In this document: piece by piece, positions 8,405 to 15,065 of the stretch
How positions within the stretch are numbered: the first letter of the stretch is position 1
Layout of the letters: every line of letters begins with the position of its first letter
NCBI GenBank assembly: GCA_016929905.1
Contig: JAFGHX010000243.1
Coordinates: forward strand, 1-64,000
From: Kiritimatiellia bacterium
Lineage (GTDB): Bacteria; Verrucomicrobiota; Kiritimatiellia; JAFGHX01
Direction: 5' to 3'
Length of the DNA stretch: 64,000 nucleotides
Notes under the pieces: generated by a model
Told to the model about the DNA's origin: nothing
Database searches by the model: none
Seen by the model: only the letters and a program-made list of their open reading frames with translations
Made by a program: the position numbers and the translations under genes

Positions 8405-8505
8405 ATAATCAACCCTCGTAATCACTCTCGTAATCAGCAATCGAAATTCCCCGCACGACGCGGTCTTTCGAGGATTGATTACGAGAACGATTACGAGAAT
8501 GATTG
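8405..8505. repeat. inverted pair of 12-bp arrays, unit GATTACGAGAAC
   Basis: Left arm 8405-8443 reads as the complement of the unit (CTCGTAATCACT, CTCGTAATCAGC); right arm 8471-8505 reads GATTACGAGAAC, GATTACGAGAAT. The centre (8444-8470) is not repetitive. Same period and geometry as the CTCGAGAACTT arrays, but a different unit. Confidence 0.8.
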
Positions 8506-8607
8506 AACGTGAACCGCGGGCGAGACGCGGCAGCCAACCAAGCGATGCAGGATATCGGCGCTAACCGCGCCGAATCCTGAGCGCTGAACGTTCGTCGATG
8601 AAACGAA

Positions 8608-8636
8608 TTGAAGGGATTGCCCTGATCGTGTAACGT
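8608..8636 (+). promoter_or_regulatory. candidate sigma70-type promoter of brnTA
   Basis: TTGAAG, 17-bp spacer, TAACGT. The expected start of transcription falls on the ATG of brnT (8643), so the message would be leaderless. The -10 is weak (3 of 6 consensus bases). Confidence 0.4.
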
Positions 8637-8642
8637 ACATAG

Positions 8643-8921
8643 ATGGAGCTGGAATTCGAATGGGATCCGGAGAAAGAGGACCAGAACATCCGGAAGCATG
8701 GCGTCTCCTTCCACGAAGGGGCGACGGTGTTCGGTGATCCGCTCTCCTGGACCTTTCCTGATCCTGATCACTCGGTGGGCGAAGAACGGTTCGTGACGAT
8801 CGGGCTCTCCTCGCGAGGCAGGACGATCGTGGTTTCTCACACGGATCGTGACAGGAAGACACGCATCATCAATGCGCGGCCGGCAACGCCGCGCGAGCGA
8901 CGAGACTATGAAGAAGGCTGA
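8643..8921 (+). CDS. brnT: BrnT family type II toxin (ribonuclease)
   Basis: A 92-residue DUF497/BrnT protein with the family pattern FEWDPEKEDQNIRKHGVSF at the N-terminus, FPDPDHSVGEERFVTIG in the middle and ARPATPRERRDYEEG at the end. BrnT is a RelE-fold ribonuclease that stops translation; its partner BrnA binds it and represses the operon. The full length and family motifs are intact. The antitoxin gene starts inside its last codons, a normal arrangement for this pair. No obvious Shine-Dalgarno sequence precedes the ATG, consistent with the leaderless promoter proposed upstream. Confidence 0.93.
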   Translation: MELEFEWDPEKEDQNIRKHGVSFHEGATVFGDPLSWTFPDPDHSVGEERFVTIGLSSRGRTIVVSHTDRDRKTRIINARPATPRERRDYEEG

Positions 8922-9132
8922 GAAGAGCGCTGACGAGATCCGTCCGGAGTACGAGTTCTCCAAGATGAAGGGCGGCGTTCGCGGTAAGTATGCCAAGCGG
9001 TATCGGGCGGGCACGAACCTGGTCAAGATCGACCCGGACGTGGCCGAGGTGTTCGGTGACGACAGCTCTGTCAACGAAGCGCTTCGCTCGCTGATCAGGG
9101 TGGCTCGGCAGCGGGTCAAGTTGGCTCGCTAG
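8908..9132 (+). CDS. brnA: BrnA family antitoxin
   Basis: A 74-residue antitoxin that neutralises BrnT and probably represses the operon. The family signature RPEYEFSKMKGGVRGKYAKR is followed by a C-terminal ribbon-helix-helix-like part (VKIDPDVAEVFGDDSSVNEA). It overlaps the end of brnT by 14 bases, so translation is coupled. The frame is open further upstream, but the residues before MKKAEKSADEI lie inside brnT and look unlike the family, so I start at 8908. Confidence 0.92.
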   Translation: MKKAEKSADEIRPEYEFSKMKGGVRGKYAKRYRAGTNLVKIDPDVAEVFGDDSSVNEALRSLIRVARQRVKLAR

Positions 9133-9211
9133 CTCGACGAACAACACCTTACGGTACGCAGTAAGGCCGCGGACGGCCTCCCTGCGGCCGTGAAGGTGGG
9201 CGTTCGGTGGG

Positions 9212-9352
9212 GTTCGATCTCGCGGAGTCGATTCCTGCGGAGTCGATCTCGCTCGGTCGGATCGAGCTATGAAAGGCCAATCGATTCCCGCTGAGTCGAC
9301 GAGTCCCGCCGTAGCTTCCGAGCGAAGGCGGATCTCGCTGACTCGAATCGAG
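9212..9352. repeat. imperfect GGAGTCGAT-rich repeat zone
   Basis: Variants of GAGTCGAT/CTCGCTCGG recur in both orientations (for example CGGAGTCGATCTCGC near 9238 and CTGAGTCGACGAGTCC near 9290). The spacing is irregular, so this may be an old, decayed array. Confidence 0.45.
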
Positions 9353-9554
9353 CCCCGGGCAGGCAAGATCGACGCAGCAAGAAGCGACGCAGCGGGAAAC
9401 GATGGGAAGACGGACCGGAGGAGAACCGAACAAGCGCCTCGTGCTTAGCGGCGCGGGGCGCGCCGCAAGCACAGGCACGTCGTTGTGGCAGATGAGAGGA
9501 CATGCTTCCGAAGGTCCGTCCCGCGGGTGAGGAGGATTGATTCGCGGCGTGAGC

Positions 9555-9653
9555 AAAGATTAAGGCGAGAGATTAGGGCAAAAGATTAGGGTGGCAGACA
9601 AGGATCTCACTGATGGCCCCCTAATCTTTGGCCCTAATCTTTCGCCCTAATCT
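9555..9653. repeat. inverted pair of 12-bp arrays, unit AAAGATTAGGGC
   Basis: Left arm 9555-9591 has three units (AAAGATTAAGGC, GAGATTAGGGCA, AAAGATTAGGG); right arm 9617-9653 has three complementary units (CCCTAATCTTTG, GCCCTAATCTTTC, GCCCTAATCT). The arms are almost perfect reverse complements around a 25-bp centre, so a long foldback is possible. Confidence 0.88.
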
Positions 9654-9803
9654 GCTGCCTCAGCAGTATCGCGGCGACTGGCGAACCGCCGTCTTGCGCC
9701 GCGCAGGCGAACAGGACGACAAAGAGGGCCAGAACCAGCCGCTGCACGGGACGCGCGGGGGCCGCGCGCCCGTGAGGGGCACCGTTGGCCACGAGGAGAT
9801 GAT

Positions 9804-10544
9804 ATGGAAAGATCAGTGCTCGCCCTGTATGTCGATCTCGAGAACCTCCCCAAGGATCTCGACATGGAAGCCATGATGCGTACGCTCGTCATGGAGGACC
9901 CACACGCTGAAAGCAGCGTTTTCGCGGTCAAGGCCGCATTCGGCTCCGCAGACACCGTTCCGAAGACAACCCGCCAGCAGCTACGCGACAACAACTTCCA
10001 CATAGTCGACACGCCACACGTCGCCCAGAAGAAGAACCGGGCCGATCTCATCATCAGCATTGATGCATTCGAGAAGCTCTACCTCGACAATCCCGCTATC
10101 ACCCGCTTTGTATTCGTGACAAGCGATTCGGACTTCTCTGTCATCATGGATCGACTTCGCGCATACGGGAAAGAGGTCTGGCTCGTTTGTCGCAAGACAG
10201 ACGAGGCCAAGGCCGTCCTCTCCCATTCCTGTGACAACATGCTCCTCTTGGAGGACTTCACGAAGGCCAAAGCGACCGCGGCTGAGCGGGAGGACGCAGA
10301 CCAGAAGGCGGAAGATCTTTTTCTCGAAGCTCTGGGCTTCATCGACATGGACCGTCTTCCCGTGAAGCTCTCGGTAGTCGGTCATAAGATGAAACTGAGT
10401 GATCGCAGCTTCGAGATCAAGACCACCAGCTTCAAGAAGCTTGCTACGCTTGCCGCTAGATTTGAAGAAAAGGGAATCATCAAGACTGGCGTGGACGAGG
10501 ACGATCTACCTCAGATTGAAGACATGACGCTCCCCGAACAATGA
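9804..10544 (+). CDS. NYN-domain (LabA/DUF88-like) putative RNase with OST-HTH/LOTUS-like C-terminus
   Basis: A 246-residue protein. Residues 1-155 form a NYN domain of the PIN nuclease superfamily with the acidic residues expected for metal binding (YVDLENLPKDLD near 9, NRADLIISIDAFE near 76, FVTSDSDFSVIMDRLRAYGK near 101). The last 75 residues (LPVKLSVVGHKMKLSDRSFE and KKLATLAARFEEKG) resemble an OST-HTH/LOTUS RNA-binding domain, a pairing known in bacterial LabA-like proteins. A role in RNA cleavage is likely but the target is unknown. GAGGAG precedes the ATG. A strong hairpin follows the gene. Confidence 0.85.
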   Translation: MERSVLALYVDLENLPKDLDMEAMMRTLVMEDPHAESSVFAVKAAFGSADTVPKTTRQQLRDNNFHIVDTPHVAQKKNRADLIISIDAFEKLYLDNPAITRFVFVTSDSDFSVIMDRLRAYGKEVWLVCRKTDEAKAVLSHSCDNMLLLEDFTKAKATAAEREDADQKAEDLFLEALGFIDMDRLPVKLSVVGHKMKLSDRSFEIKTTSFKKLATLAARFEEKGIIKTGVDEDDLPQIEDMTLPEQ

Positions 10545-10578
10545 AACCCGGATCGGCGAACAAGAGCGTGGACAGATA

Positions 10579-10610
10579 CGTTTCACACCGCGCGGACGCG
10601 GCGTGAAACG
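10579..10610. terminator. 14-bp stem-loop after the NYN gene
   Basis: Arms 10579-10592 and 10597-10610 (CGTTTCACACCGCG and CGCGGCGTGAAACG) pair with one mismatch around a CGGA loop. There is no T tract, so it may be a terminator of an unusual kind, a transcript-end stabiliser or an operator. Confidence 0.5.
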
Positions 10611-10748
10611 ATCGTCACGCTCGGCGTTGGTCCCGATGGAGCCGGACGATATGGTGCGCAGAATGGAGGGCGAGCGTCTCGCGAGCCGTCTGGGGGCACC
10701 GGATGGCTCTTTTCCGACAGTCTCGTTGGATGAGAAGGTGAAGAAGAC

Positions 10749-12236
10749 ATGAACAGACGCGATTTCATCAAGATGACCGGCATGAGCGTGGCGGCACTTG
10801 CAGCCGCCGACTACGGTCTGTGCGCGGAAGCCGCCAACAGGCCCAACATCGTCTGGCTGTTCGCGGACGACCATGGCTACCAGGCCATAGGCGCGTACGG
10901 CGGGAGGTTCGAGAAGGAGAACCTCACTCCCAATATTGACAGAATCGCGCGGGCCGGCATGACGTTCGACCGCTGCTACGTGGGCAATTCCATCTGTGCG
11001 CCAAGCCGCGCCACGTTGTTGACCGGCAAGCACAGTCATCTGAACGGCAAGTTGGACAACCGGGGCGGGTTCAATCACGACCAGCAGCAGTTCCAGAAGA
11101 TTCTGCAGAAGCACGGGTATCAGACCGCGATGATCGGGAAGATCCATCTCGCCGGCAAGATGCAGGGCTTTGATTACTGGGAGGTGCTGCCGGGACAGGG
11201 ACGGTACTGGAACCCCCAGTTCCTGACGGCGGCGGGGAAGACGGTATACACGGGCAGGCATTCGACGGAGGTCATTACGGAACGTGCGCTGAACTGGCTG
11301 GAGCAGGGCCGCGATGCGGACAAGCCGTTCATGCTGATGGTTCATTTCAAGGCGCCGCATCGGAACTGGCAACCGATGCCGCACTGGAAAGAACGGTTCA
11401 AGGACAGGGTGTGGCCGGAGCCGGATACGCTGTTTGACGACTACTCGGGACGCGGTACCGCGGCGCATAAACAGTCCATGACCATTGCCAGAACGATGCG
11501 TCTCGAAGGGGATCTCAAGGCTGGTGAGCCTGAGCGCAAGGCGTATCTCGAGGCGCACAAGCCCGAGGGTGAGGACCTGATCCGATGGAAATACCAGACC
11601 TACATGAGGGACTACCTGGCCTGTATTGCCGGAGTTGACGAGCATGTCGGCAAGATCCTGGACTACCTCACCGAGAAGGGACTGGACAGGAATACGGTGG
11701 TGATGTACTCGTCGGACCAGGGGTTCTACCTGGGGGAGCACGGGTGGTTTGACAAGCGTTTCATGTACAGAGAGTCGTTCCGAACGCCCTTTCTCGCCAT
11801 GTGGCCGGGGGTCATCCCTGCCGGAACCCGGAACGGCGAACTGGTGCAGAATATCGACTTCGCGGAGACTTTCCTCGACATCGCGGGGGCGCCGATACCC
11901 GACGCCATGCAGGGGCGCAGTCTGGTTCCGCTGCTCAAAGGCAAGACGCCCGATGATTGGCGGACTTCTTTGTACTACCATTACTACGAGTTCCCCGGCG
12001 CACATGCCGTGCGCCGCCACGAGGGCGTGGCCACCGCGCGGTACAAGCTGATCCGTTTCTACGGCCCGGGCGTGCCGAACGGCGAGGAATGGGAATTTTA
12101 TGACCTTCAGAATGACCCGAACGAAATGAAGAGCGTCTATCGCGAACCCGACCAACAGAAACACATCGCGGGGATGAAGACGGAGTTGCAGCGTCTGCGG
12201 GAGTTTTACAGAGTTCCCGCAAGCCAAACGCGGTAG
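10749..12236 (+). CDS. Tat-exported sulfatase (arylsulfatase family)
   Basis: A 495-residue type I sulfatase that would remove sulfate esters, probably from sulfated polysaccharide, in the periplasm. A Tat-like leader MNRRDFIKMTG precedes an alanine-rich segment. The metal site begins with NIVWLFADDHG; the sulfatase signature ICAPSRATLLTGKHS has Cys83, which must be converted to formylglycine by a maturase not present in this window. DEHVGKILDYL and SSDQGFYLGEHGWFDKRFMY are also typical. GAAGGTGAAGA lies upstream of the ATG. It stands alone; the polysaccharide cluster begins just beyond it on the other strand. The substrate cannot be assigned. Confidence 0.92.
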   Translation: MNRRDFIKMTGMSVAALAAADYGLCAEAANRPNIVWLFADDHGYQAIGAYGGRFEKENLTPNIDRIARAGMTFDRCYVGNSICAPSRATLLTGKHSHLNGKLDNRGGFNHDQQQFQKILQKHGYQTAMIGKIHLAGKMQGFDYWEVLPGQGRYWNPQFLTAAGKTVYTGRHSTEVITERALNWLEQGRDADKPFMLMVHFKAPHRNWQPMPHWKERFKDRVWPEPDTLFDDYSGRGTAAHKQSMTIARTMRLEGDLKAGEPERKAYLEAHKPEGEDLIRWKYQTYMRDYLACIAGVDEHVGKILDYLTEKGLDRNTVVMYSSDQGFYLGEHGWFDKRFMYRESFRTPFLAMWPGVIPAGTRNGELVQNIDFAETFLDIAGAPIPDAMQGRSLVPLLKGKTPDDWRTSLYYHYYEFPGAHAVRRHEGVATARYKLIRFYGPGVPNGEEWEFYDLQNDPNEMKSVYREPDQQKHIAGMKTELQRLREFYRVPASQTR

Positions 12237-12238
12237 GA

Positions 12239-12281
12239 CCCCGGCCGAAGAACAGGTCATTCTACAGCAGAGCTGCCGGGG
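12239..12281. terminator. weak stem-loop between convergent sulfatase and glycosyltransferase genes
   Basis: CCCCGGC (12239-12245) pairs with GCCGGGG (12275-12281) over a loop of about 29 bases. It lies between two gene ends and could serve both strands. No T tract is seen. Confidence 0.3.
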
Positions 12282-12344
12282 CCGTCAACGAGCGGTCCGG
12301 GACTGGGGATGAAGCCGCGCCCTGCAACGGGTCACAGGTGAACC

Positions 12345-13505
12345 CTATCTCCATGCATCCATCACGCCGTCGAACAGGTCCAACAGCGTCTCCCATGAGC
12401 CGGCGCGTTCCCGGTGCAGGGCGCGGAGCGCATCGCGTTGCGGGCCGGCGCGCAGGGCCTGCAGGACGCACGCCGCGAGGTCCTCGGGATCGCGGGCGCG
12501 GGCGATCCAGCCCGTCCGGCCGGGAACCACGGTTTCCGGCAGCGACCCCACATCGGTCACGACCAGCGGCCGCTCGAACTCTATGGCCAGGTTGGCCACG
12601 CCGCTGCCGGTCGCCTCGCGATAGGGCAGTGCGACGAGGTCCGCGCTCCTGAAGAGGGCCGGGATCGCCTCGTTCGGCGTGTACGTGTCGTCGATTCGAA
12701 CAGACGATTCGATGCCCAGTTCCCGGATCCGGGCCAGGGTCGCCTCTTTGCTGCGGCCCCAGAATTCGCCGGCGATGTGGAGTTGCGCCCGTTCCCCGGC
12801 CACGACCCGCGGCCAGGCGGCGAGCAGATCGTCCAGGCCCTTGTAGGGCCTGACGAACCCGAAGAACAGAACCCGCTTGGGCCCGGTCCCGCCCGTCGCC
12901 CGCGCCTCCTCCGCGGCCGGGCCCGCCGCGGCGCCGGGCGTTTCGAACGCGCGCAGCAGCGGCAGGAACCCGACGCGAATATCGGCGCCCTGCACCACCC
13001 CGGCCAGATGCCGGCACTCCGCCTGGGAATGCACGACGAACCGGTCGACCCGCCGCAACAGGCCGCGCACGGCGGCGCGCTTGAGGCGGGAGCGGCCGTG
13101 GTCGAACACGTTGTGGCACCAGAATACGGTCGGGACCGCGCCGCGCAGGCCGGCGAGCAGCAGGCGCAGGTGCGGCGCCCAGGCGAAGGTCCACCAGGCG
13201 GCAATCACGCATCGGGCGCCCCGCCGCCTCAGACGCGTGCCGAGCCGGAAGAAGGTGAACGGGTCCAGAAAGGCGAGGCTGCGCACGACGCCGTCCTCAC
13301 GCAGGGCCTGCGTGCTGGGGTCCGGCGTGCTGTTGCCCGGAAAGAGCCAGGCCGGGTACAGCTTGCGGAACGTATGCATTTCCACGTTCCGCCGCTGCCG
13401 CAGATGCCGGAAGAACAGCGTGCAGTACTGGGCGATCCCGCCCTTGAACGGGTAGGTCGGGCCGATGAAAACGACTCGTTGCTCGTCTTTGCGTTCTGCA
13501 GACAC
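12345..13505 (-). CDS. glycosyltransferase family 4 (GT-B fold)
   Basis: A 386-residue retaining glycosyltransferase that would add a sugar from a nucleotide donor to a growing surface glycan. The N-terminal half has VVFIGPTYPFKGGIAQYC, the C-terminal half RVLFFGFVRPYKGLDDLLAAW, and the donor-binding end YREATGSGVANLAIEFERPL replaces the usual EGFG...E with a Gly-Ser-Gly version seen in several GT4 groups. I take the GTG at 13505 (GGAG upstream) over the TTG at 13535, which abuts a repeat array and lacks a ribosome binding site. Donor and acceptor are unknown. Confidence 0.85.
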   Translation of the reverse strand: MSAERKDEQRVVFIGPTYPFKGGIAQYCTLFFRHLRQRRNVEMHTFRKLYPAWLFPGNSTPDPSTQALREDGVVRSLAFLDPFTFFRLGTRLRRRGARCVIAAWWTFAWAPHLRLLLAGLRGAVPTVFWCHNVFDHGRSRLKRAAVRGLLRRVDRFVVHSQAECRHLAGVVQGADIRVGFLPLLRAFETPGAAAGPAAEEARATGGTGPKRVLFFGFVRPYKGLDDLLAAWPRVVAGERAQLHIAGEFWGRSKEATLARIRELGIESSVRIDDTYTPNEAIPALFRSADLVALPYREATGSGVANLAIEFERPLVVTDVGSLPETVVPGRTGWIARARDPEDLAACVLQALRAGPQRDALRALHRERAGSWETLLDLFDGVMDAWR

Positions 13506-13535
13506 GGTCAGTTTGCTCCGGGGCCGAGGGGTCAA

Positions 13536-13570
13536 GGGCTCAGGTCTAAGGTCTCAGGTCTCAAGCCCGT
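13536..13570. repeat. 7-bp tandem repeat, unit AGGTCTC
   Basis: Four to five copies of (C/A)AGGTCT(A/C) with a 7-bp period lie upstream of the glycosyltransferase 4 gene, possibly within its leader. Confidence 0.7.
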
Positions 13571-13574
13571 GGAG

Positions 13575-13603
13575 AGTATAGCCGATGCGGGTCGGCAGGG
13601 AAA
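13575..13603 (-). promoter_or_regulatory. weak candidate promoter of the GT4 gene
   Basis: On the minus strand TTTCCC, 17-bp spacer, TATACT. The -10 is good (5 of 6), the -35 poor. It points at the 12345-13505 gene. Confidence 0.35.
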
Positions 13604-13654
13604 CGTGGTTTTCGGCGACGGAGGGAATGGTACGGATGCAGATCTGATTCCGAC

Positions 13655-13687
13655 TTCCATCCGCTGCCGTCCATTCATCCGCTGGAA
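13655..13687. repeat. single copy of the CATCCGCTGCCGTCCAT repeat
   Basis: TTCCATCCGCTGCCGTCCAT and the following CATCCGCTGGAA match the 39-bp array units at 36207-36284. The copy is bounded by TTCCA and TGGAA, an inverted repeat. Confidence 0.65.
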
Positions 13688-13739
13688 ATCATCCGGGTCC
13701 TCGTCACACTGCGAACAACCAGCGCCCATGCCGATGCGC

Positions 13740-13768
13740 TTTACACGCCGGAGCGACTGGCCTATAGT
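13740..13768 (+). promoter_or_regulatory. sigma70-type promoter of the DPM1-like glycosyltransferase
   Basis: TTTACA, 17-bp spacer, TATAGT. The expected transcription start is about 3-4 bases before the ATG at 13779, so the message would be nearly leaderless. Confidence 0.65.
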
Positions 13769-13778
13769 ATCGCATCCG

Positions 13779-14765
13779 ATGAAACTGATCGTCCAGATCC
13801 CGTGCTTGAACGAAGCGCAGTCGATCGCCCAGACGCTGGCCGACATTCCACGGGCGATACCGGGCGTGGATTCGATCGAGACGCTGATCCTGGACGATGC
13901 GTCGAGCGACGACACGGTGCGGGTCGCCAGGGAGCACGGGGCGGACCACATCCTGTCGTTCCGCACGCATCAGGGGCTGGCGCGGAGTTTCCGGGTGGGC
14001 ATCGAGGAATGCCTGCGGCTGGGCGCGGACCTCATCGTCAACACCGACGGCGACAACCAGTACTGCGGGGCGGACATCGCGAAGCTGGTCCGGCCGATTC
14101 TGGACAAGGAGGCCGACTTCGTGATCGGGATTCGGGATATCGGCTCGATCCGGCATTTTTCATGGCGGAAGAAGATCCTGCAACATCTGGGCAGTTGGGT
14201 GGTGCGACAGCTTTCGGGCACGGACATCCAGGACGTGACCAGCGGGTTCCGCGCCTTTTCGCGCGACGCGGCGACGAAGCTGGACCTGGTAACGGACTAC
14301 ACGCACACGATCGAGACGATCATTGCGATGGGCAAAGTGCGCACGGCCATGGCCCAGGTTCAAATCGGGACGAACCCGGCCACGCGGGAATCGCGGCTGT
14401 TCCCGACGCATTTCCATTACGTCGCACGCTGCGGGACGGACATGATCCGGATTTATGTGCGCCACGAGCCGTTGAAAGTGTTTGTGGGGATGGGACTCGC
14501 CTCGGGGGCATTCGGGCTGCTGAGCGGCGTCTACTACTGGATCGTCCGCCTGTCGCGCGACGGGCGCAGCTACGTGGCGCTGGCGCTGTTCTCCCTGTTC
14601 CTGCTGTCCGGGTTGCTGTTTGTCATTCTCGGCTTCCTCGGCGACTGCATCGCGGCCAACCGCCGCATGCTGAGCAACATCACCCGCCACATCCGCAAGA
14701 TCGAGTCCGGCACCGCCGGCCAACGCGACAGCGAGACGGGCGAAGCGGCGACGGGAGAGGACTGA
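13779..14765 (+). CDS. polyprenyl-phosphate sugar transferase-like GT2 with C-terminal membrane helices
   Basis: A 328-residue family 2 glycosyltransferase resembling dolichyl/undecaprenyl-phosphate mannosyl- or glucosyltransferases. It would load a sugar from a nucleotide onto a lipid-phosphate carrier at the inner membrane. The N-terminus IVQIPCLNEAQSIAQTL, the LILDDASSDDT motif and the metal-binding NTDGDNQY are visible; the C-terminus has two hydrophobic helices (FVGMGLASGAFGLLSGVYYW and ALALFSLFLLSGLLFVILGF) that anchor it. The frame is open far upstream, but homology starts at the ATG at 13779, just after a strong promoter. Confidence 0.9.
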   Translation: MKLIVQIPCLNEAQSIAQTLADIPRAIPGVDSIETLILDDASSDDTVRVAREHGADHILSFRTHQGLARSFRVGIEECLRLGADLIVNTDGDNQYCGADIAKLVRPILDKEADFVIGIRDIGSIRHFSWRKKILQHLGSWVVRQLSGTDIQDVTSGFRAFSRDAATKLDLVTDYTHTIETIIAMGKVRTAMAQVQIGTNPATRESRLFPTHFHYVARCGTDMIRIYVRHEPLKVFVGMGLASGAFGLLSGVYYWIVRLSRDGRSYVALALFSLFLLSGLLFVILGFLGDCIAANRRMLSNITRHIRKIESGTAGQRDSETGEAATGED

Positions 14766-14788
14766 GGCGGACTTCGCTTGCAGCCCAG

Positions 14789-15065
14789 AGGTCAGAGGTC
14801 GGAAGTCAGAGGTCAGTAAGGCTGCCGGCGCGCTACGCGGCGCCGGAAATCACGAGGTGGAAACGTGGTCTGGGGCCGTGTCGCCCATAGTAGAAGAGCC
14901 GTCCCTGGCTCGCCATAGCCCGCAGGGCGACGGCGGCTCGGCTCTTCCTCCCCCGGGGACCCGGGCCTGCGGCCCGGAGGAAGCGGCGGGACGCCGCTTC
15001 ACCTTTCAAGTTTCAGGCAAGCGGATCTTGTCTCGTCCTATCCTAACCTCTGACCTCTGACCTCC
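14789..15065. repeat. 7-bp AGAGGTC arrays in inverted arms around a strongly folded block
   Basis: Left arm 14789-14817 (GGTCAGA, GGTCGGA, AGTCAGA, GGTCAG) and right arm 15046-15065 (CCTCTGACCTCTGACCTCC) are inverted copies. Between them are perfect stems: 14825-14831/14840-14846, 14894-14901/14939-14946, 14944-14951/14976-14983, 14961-14967/14971-14977 and 14981-14988/14992-14999. The right arm overlaps the end of the next gene only slightly, if at all. No coding potential is seen inside. Confidence 0.75.

Larger units (their letters stand above)
8016..8642. other. 627-bp gene-free region before brnT
   Basis: No convincing gene. An 84-codon frame (8252-8506) runs into the repeat array and has no family resemblance. 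The region holds the GATTACGAGAAC inverted array (8405-8505), a short self-complementary GAACGTTC at about 8587, and the predicted brnT promoter at 8608-8636. Its composition is less GC-rich than the flanking genes. Confidence 0.5.
9133..9803. other. 671-bp gene-free region with two repeat zones
   Basis: No gene recognised on either strand. It holds a loose GGAGTCGAT-rich zone (9212-9352) and a well-formed inverted AAAGATTAGGGC array (9555-9653), then about 150 bp of unique sequence before the NYN gene. Confidence 0.5.

Noticed and set aside
8252..8506. 84-codon open frame before brnT
   Set aside because: No family resemblance, no ribosome binding site, and its 3' third is the GATTACGAGAAC array.
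12414..13778. Long plus-strand extension of the DPM1-like glycosyltransferase
   Set aside because: It is antisense to the GT4 gene and precedes a strong promoter; the protein homology begins at 13779.
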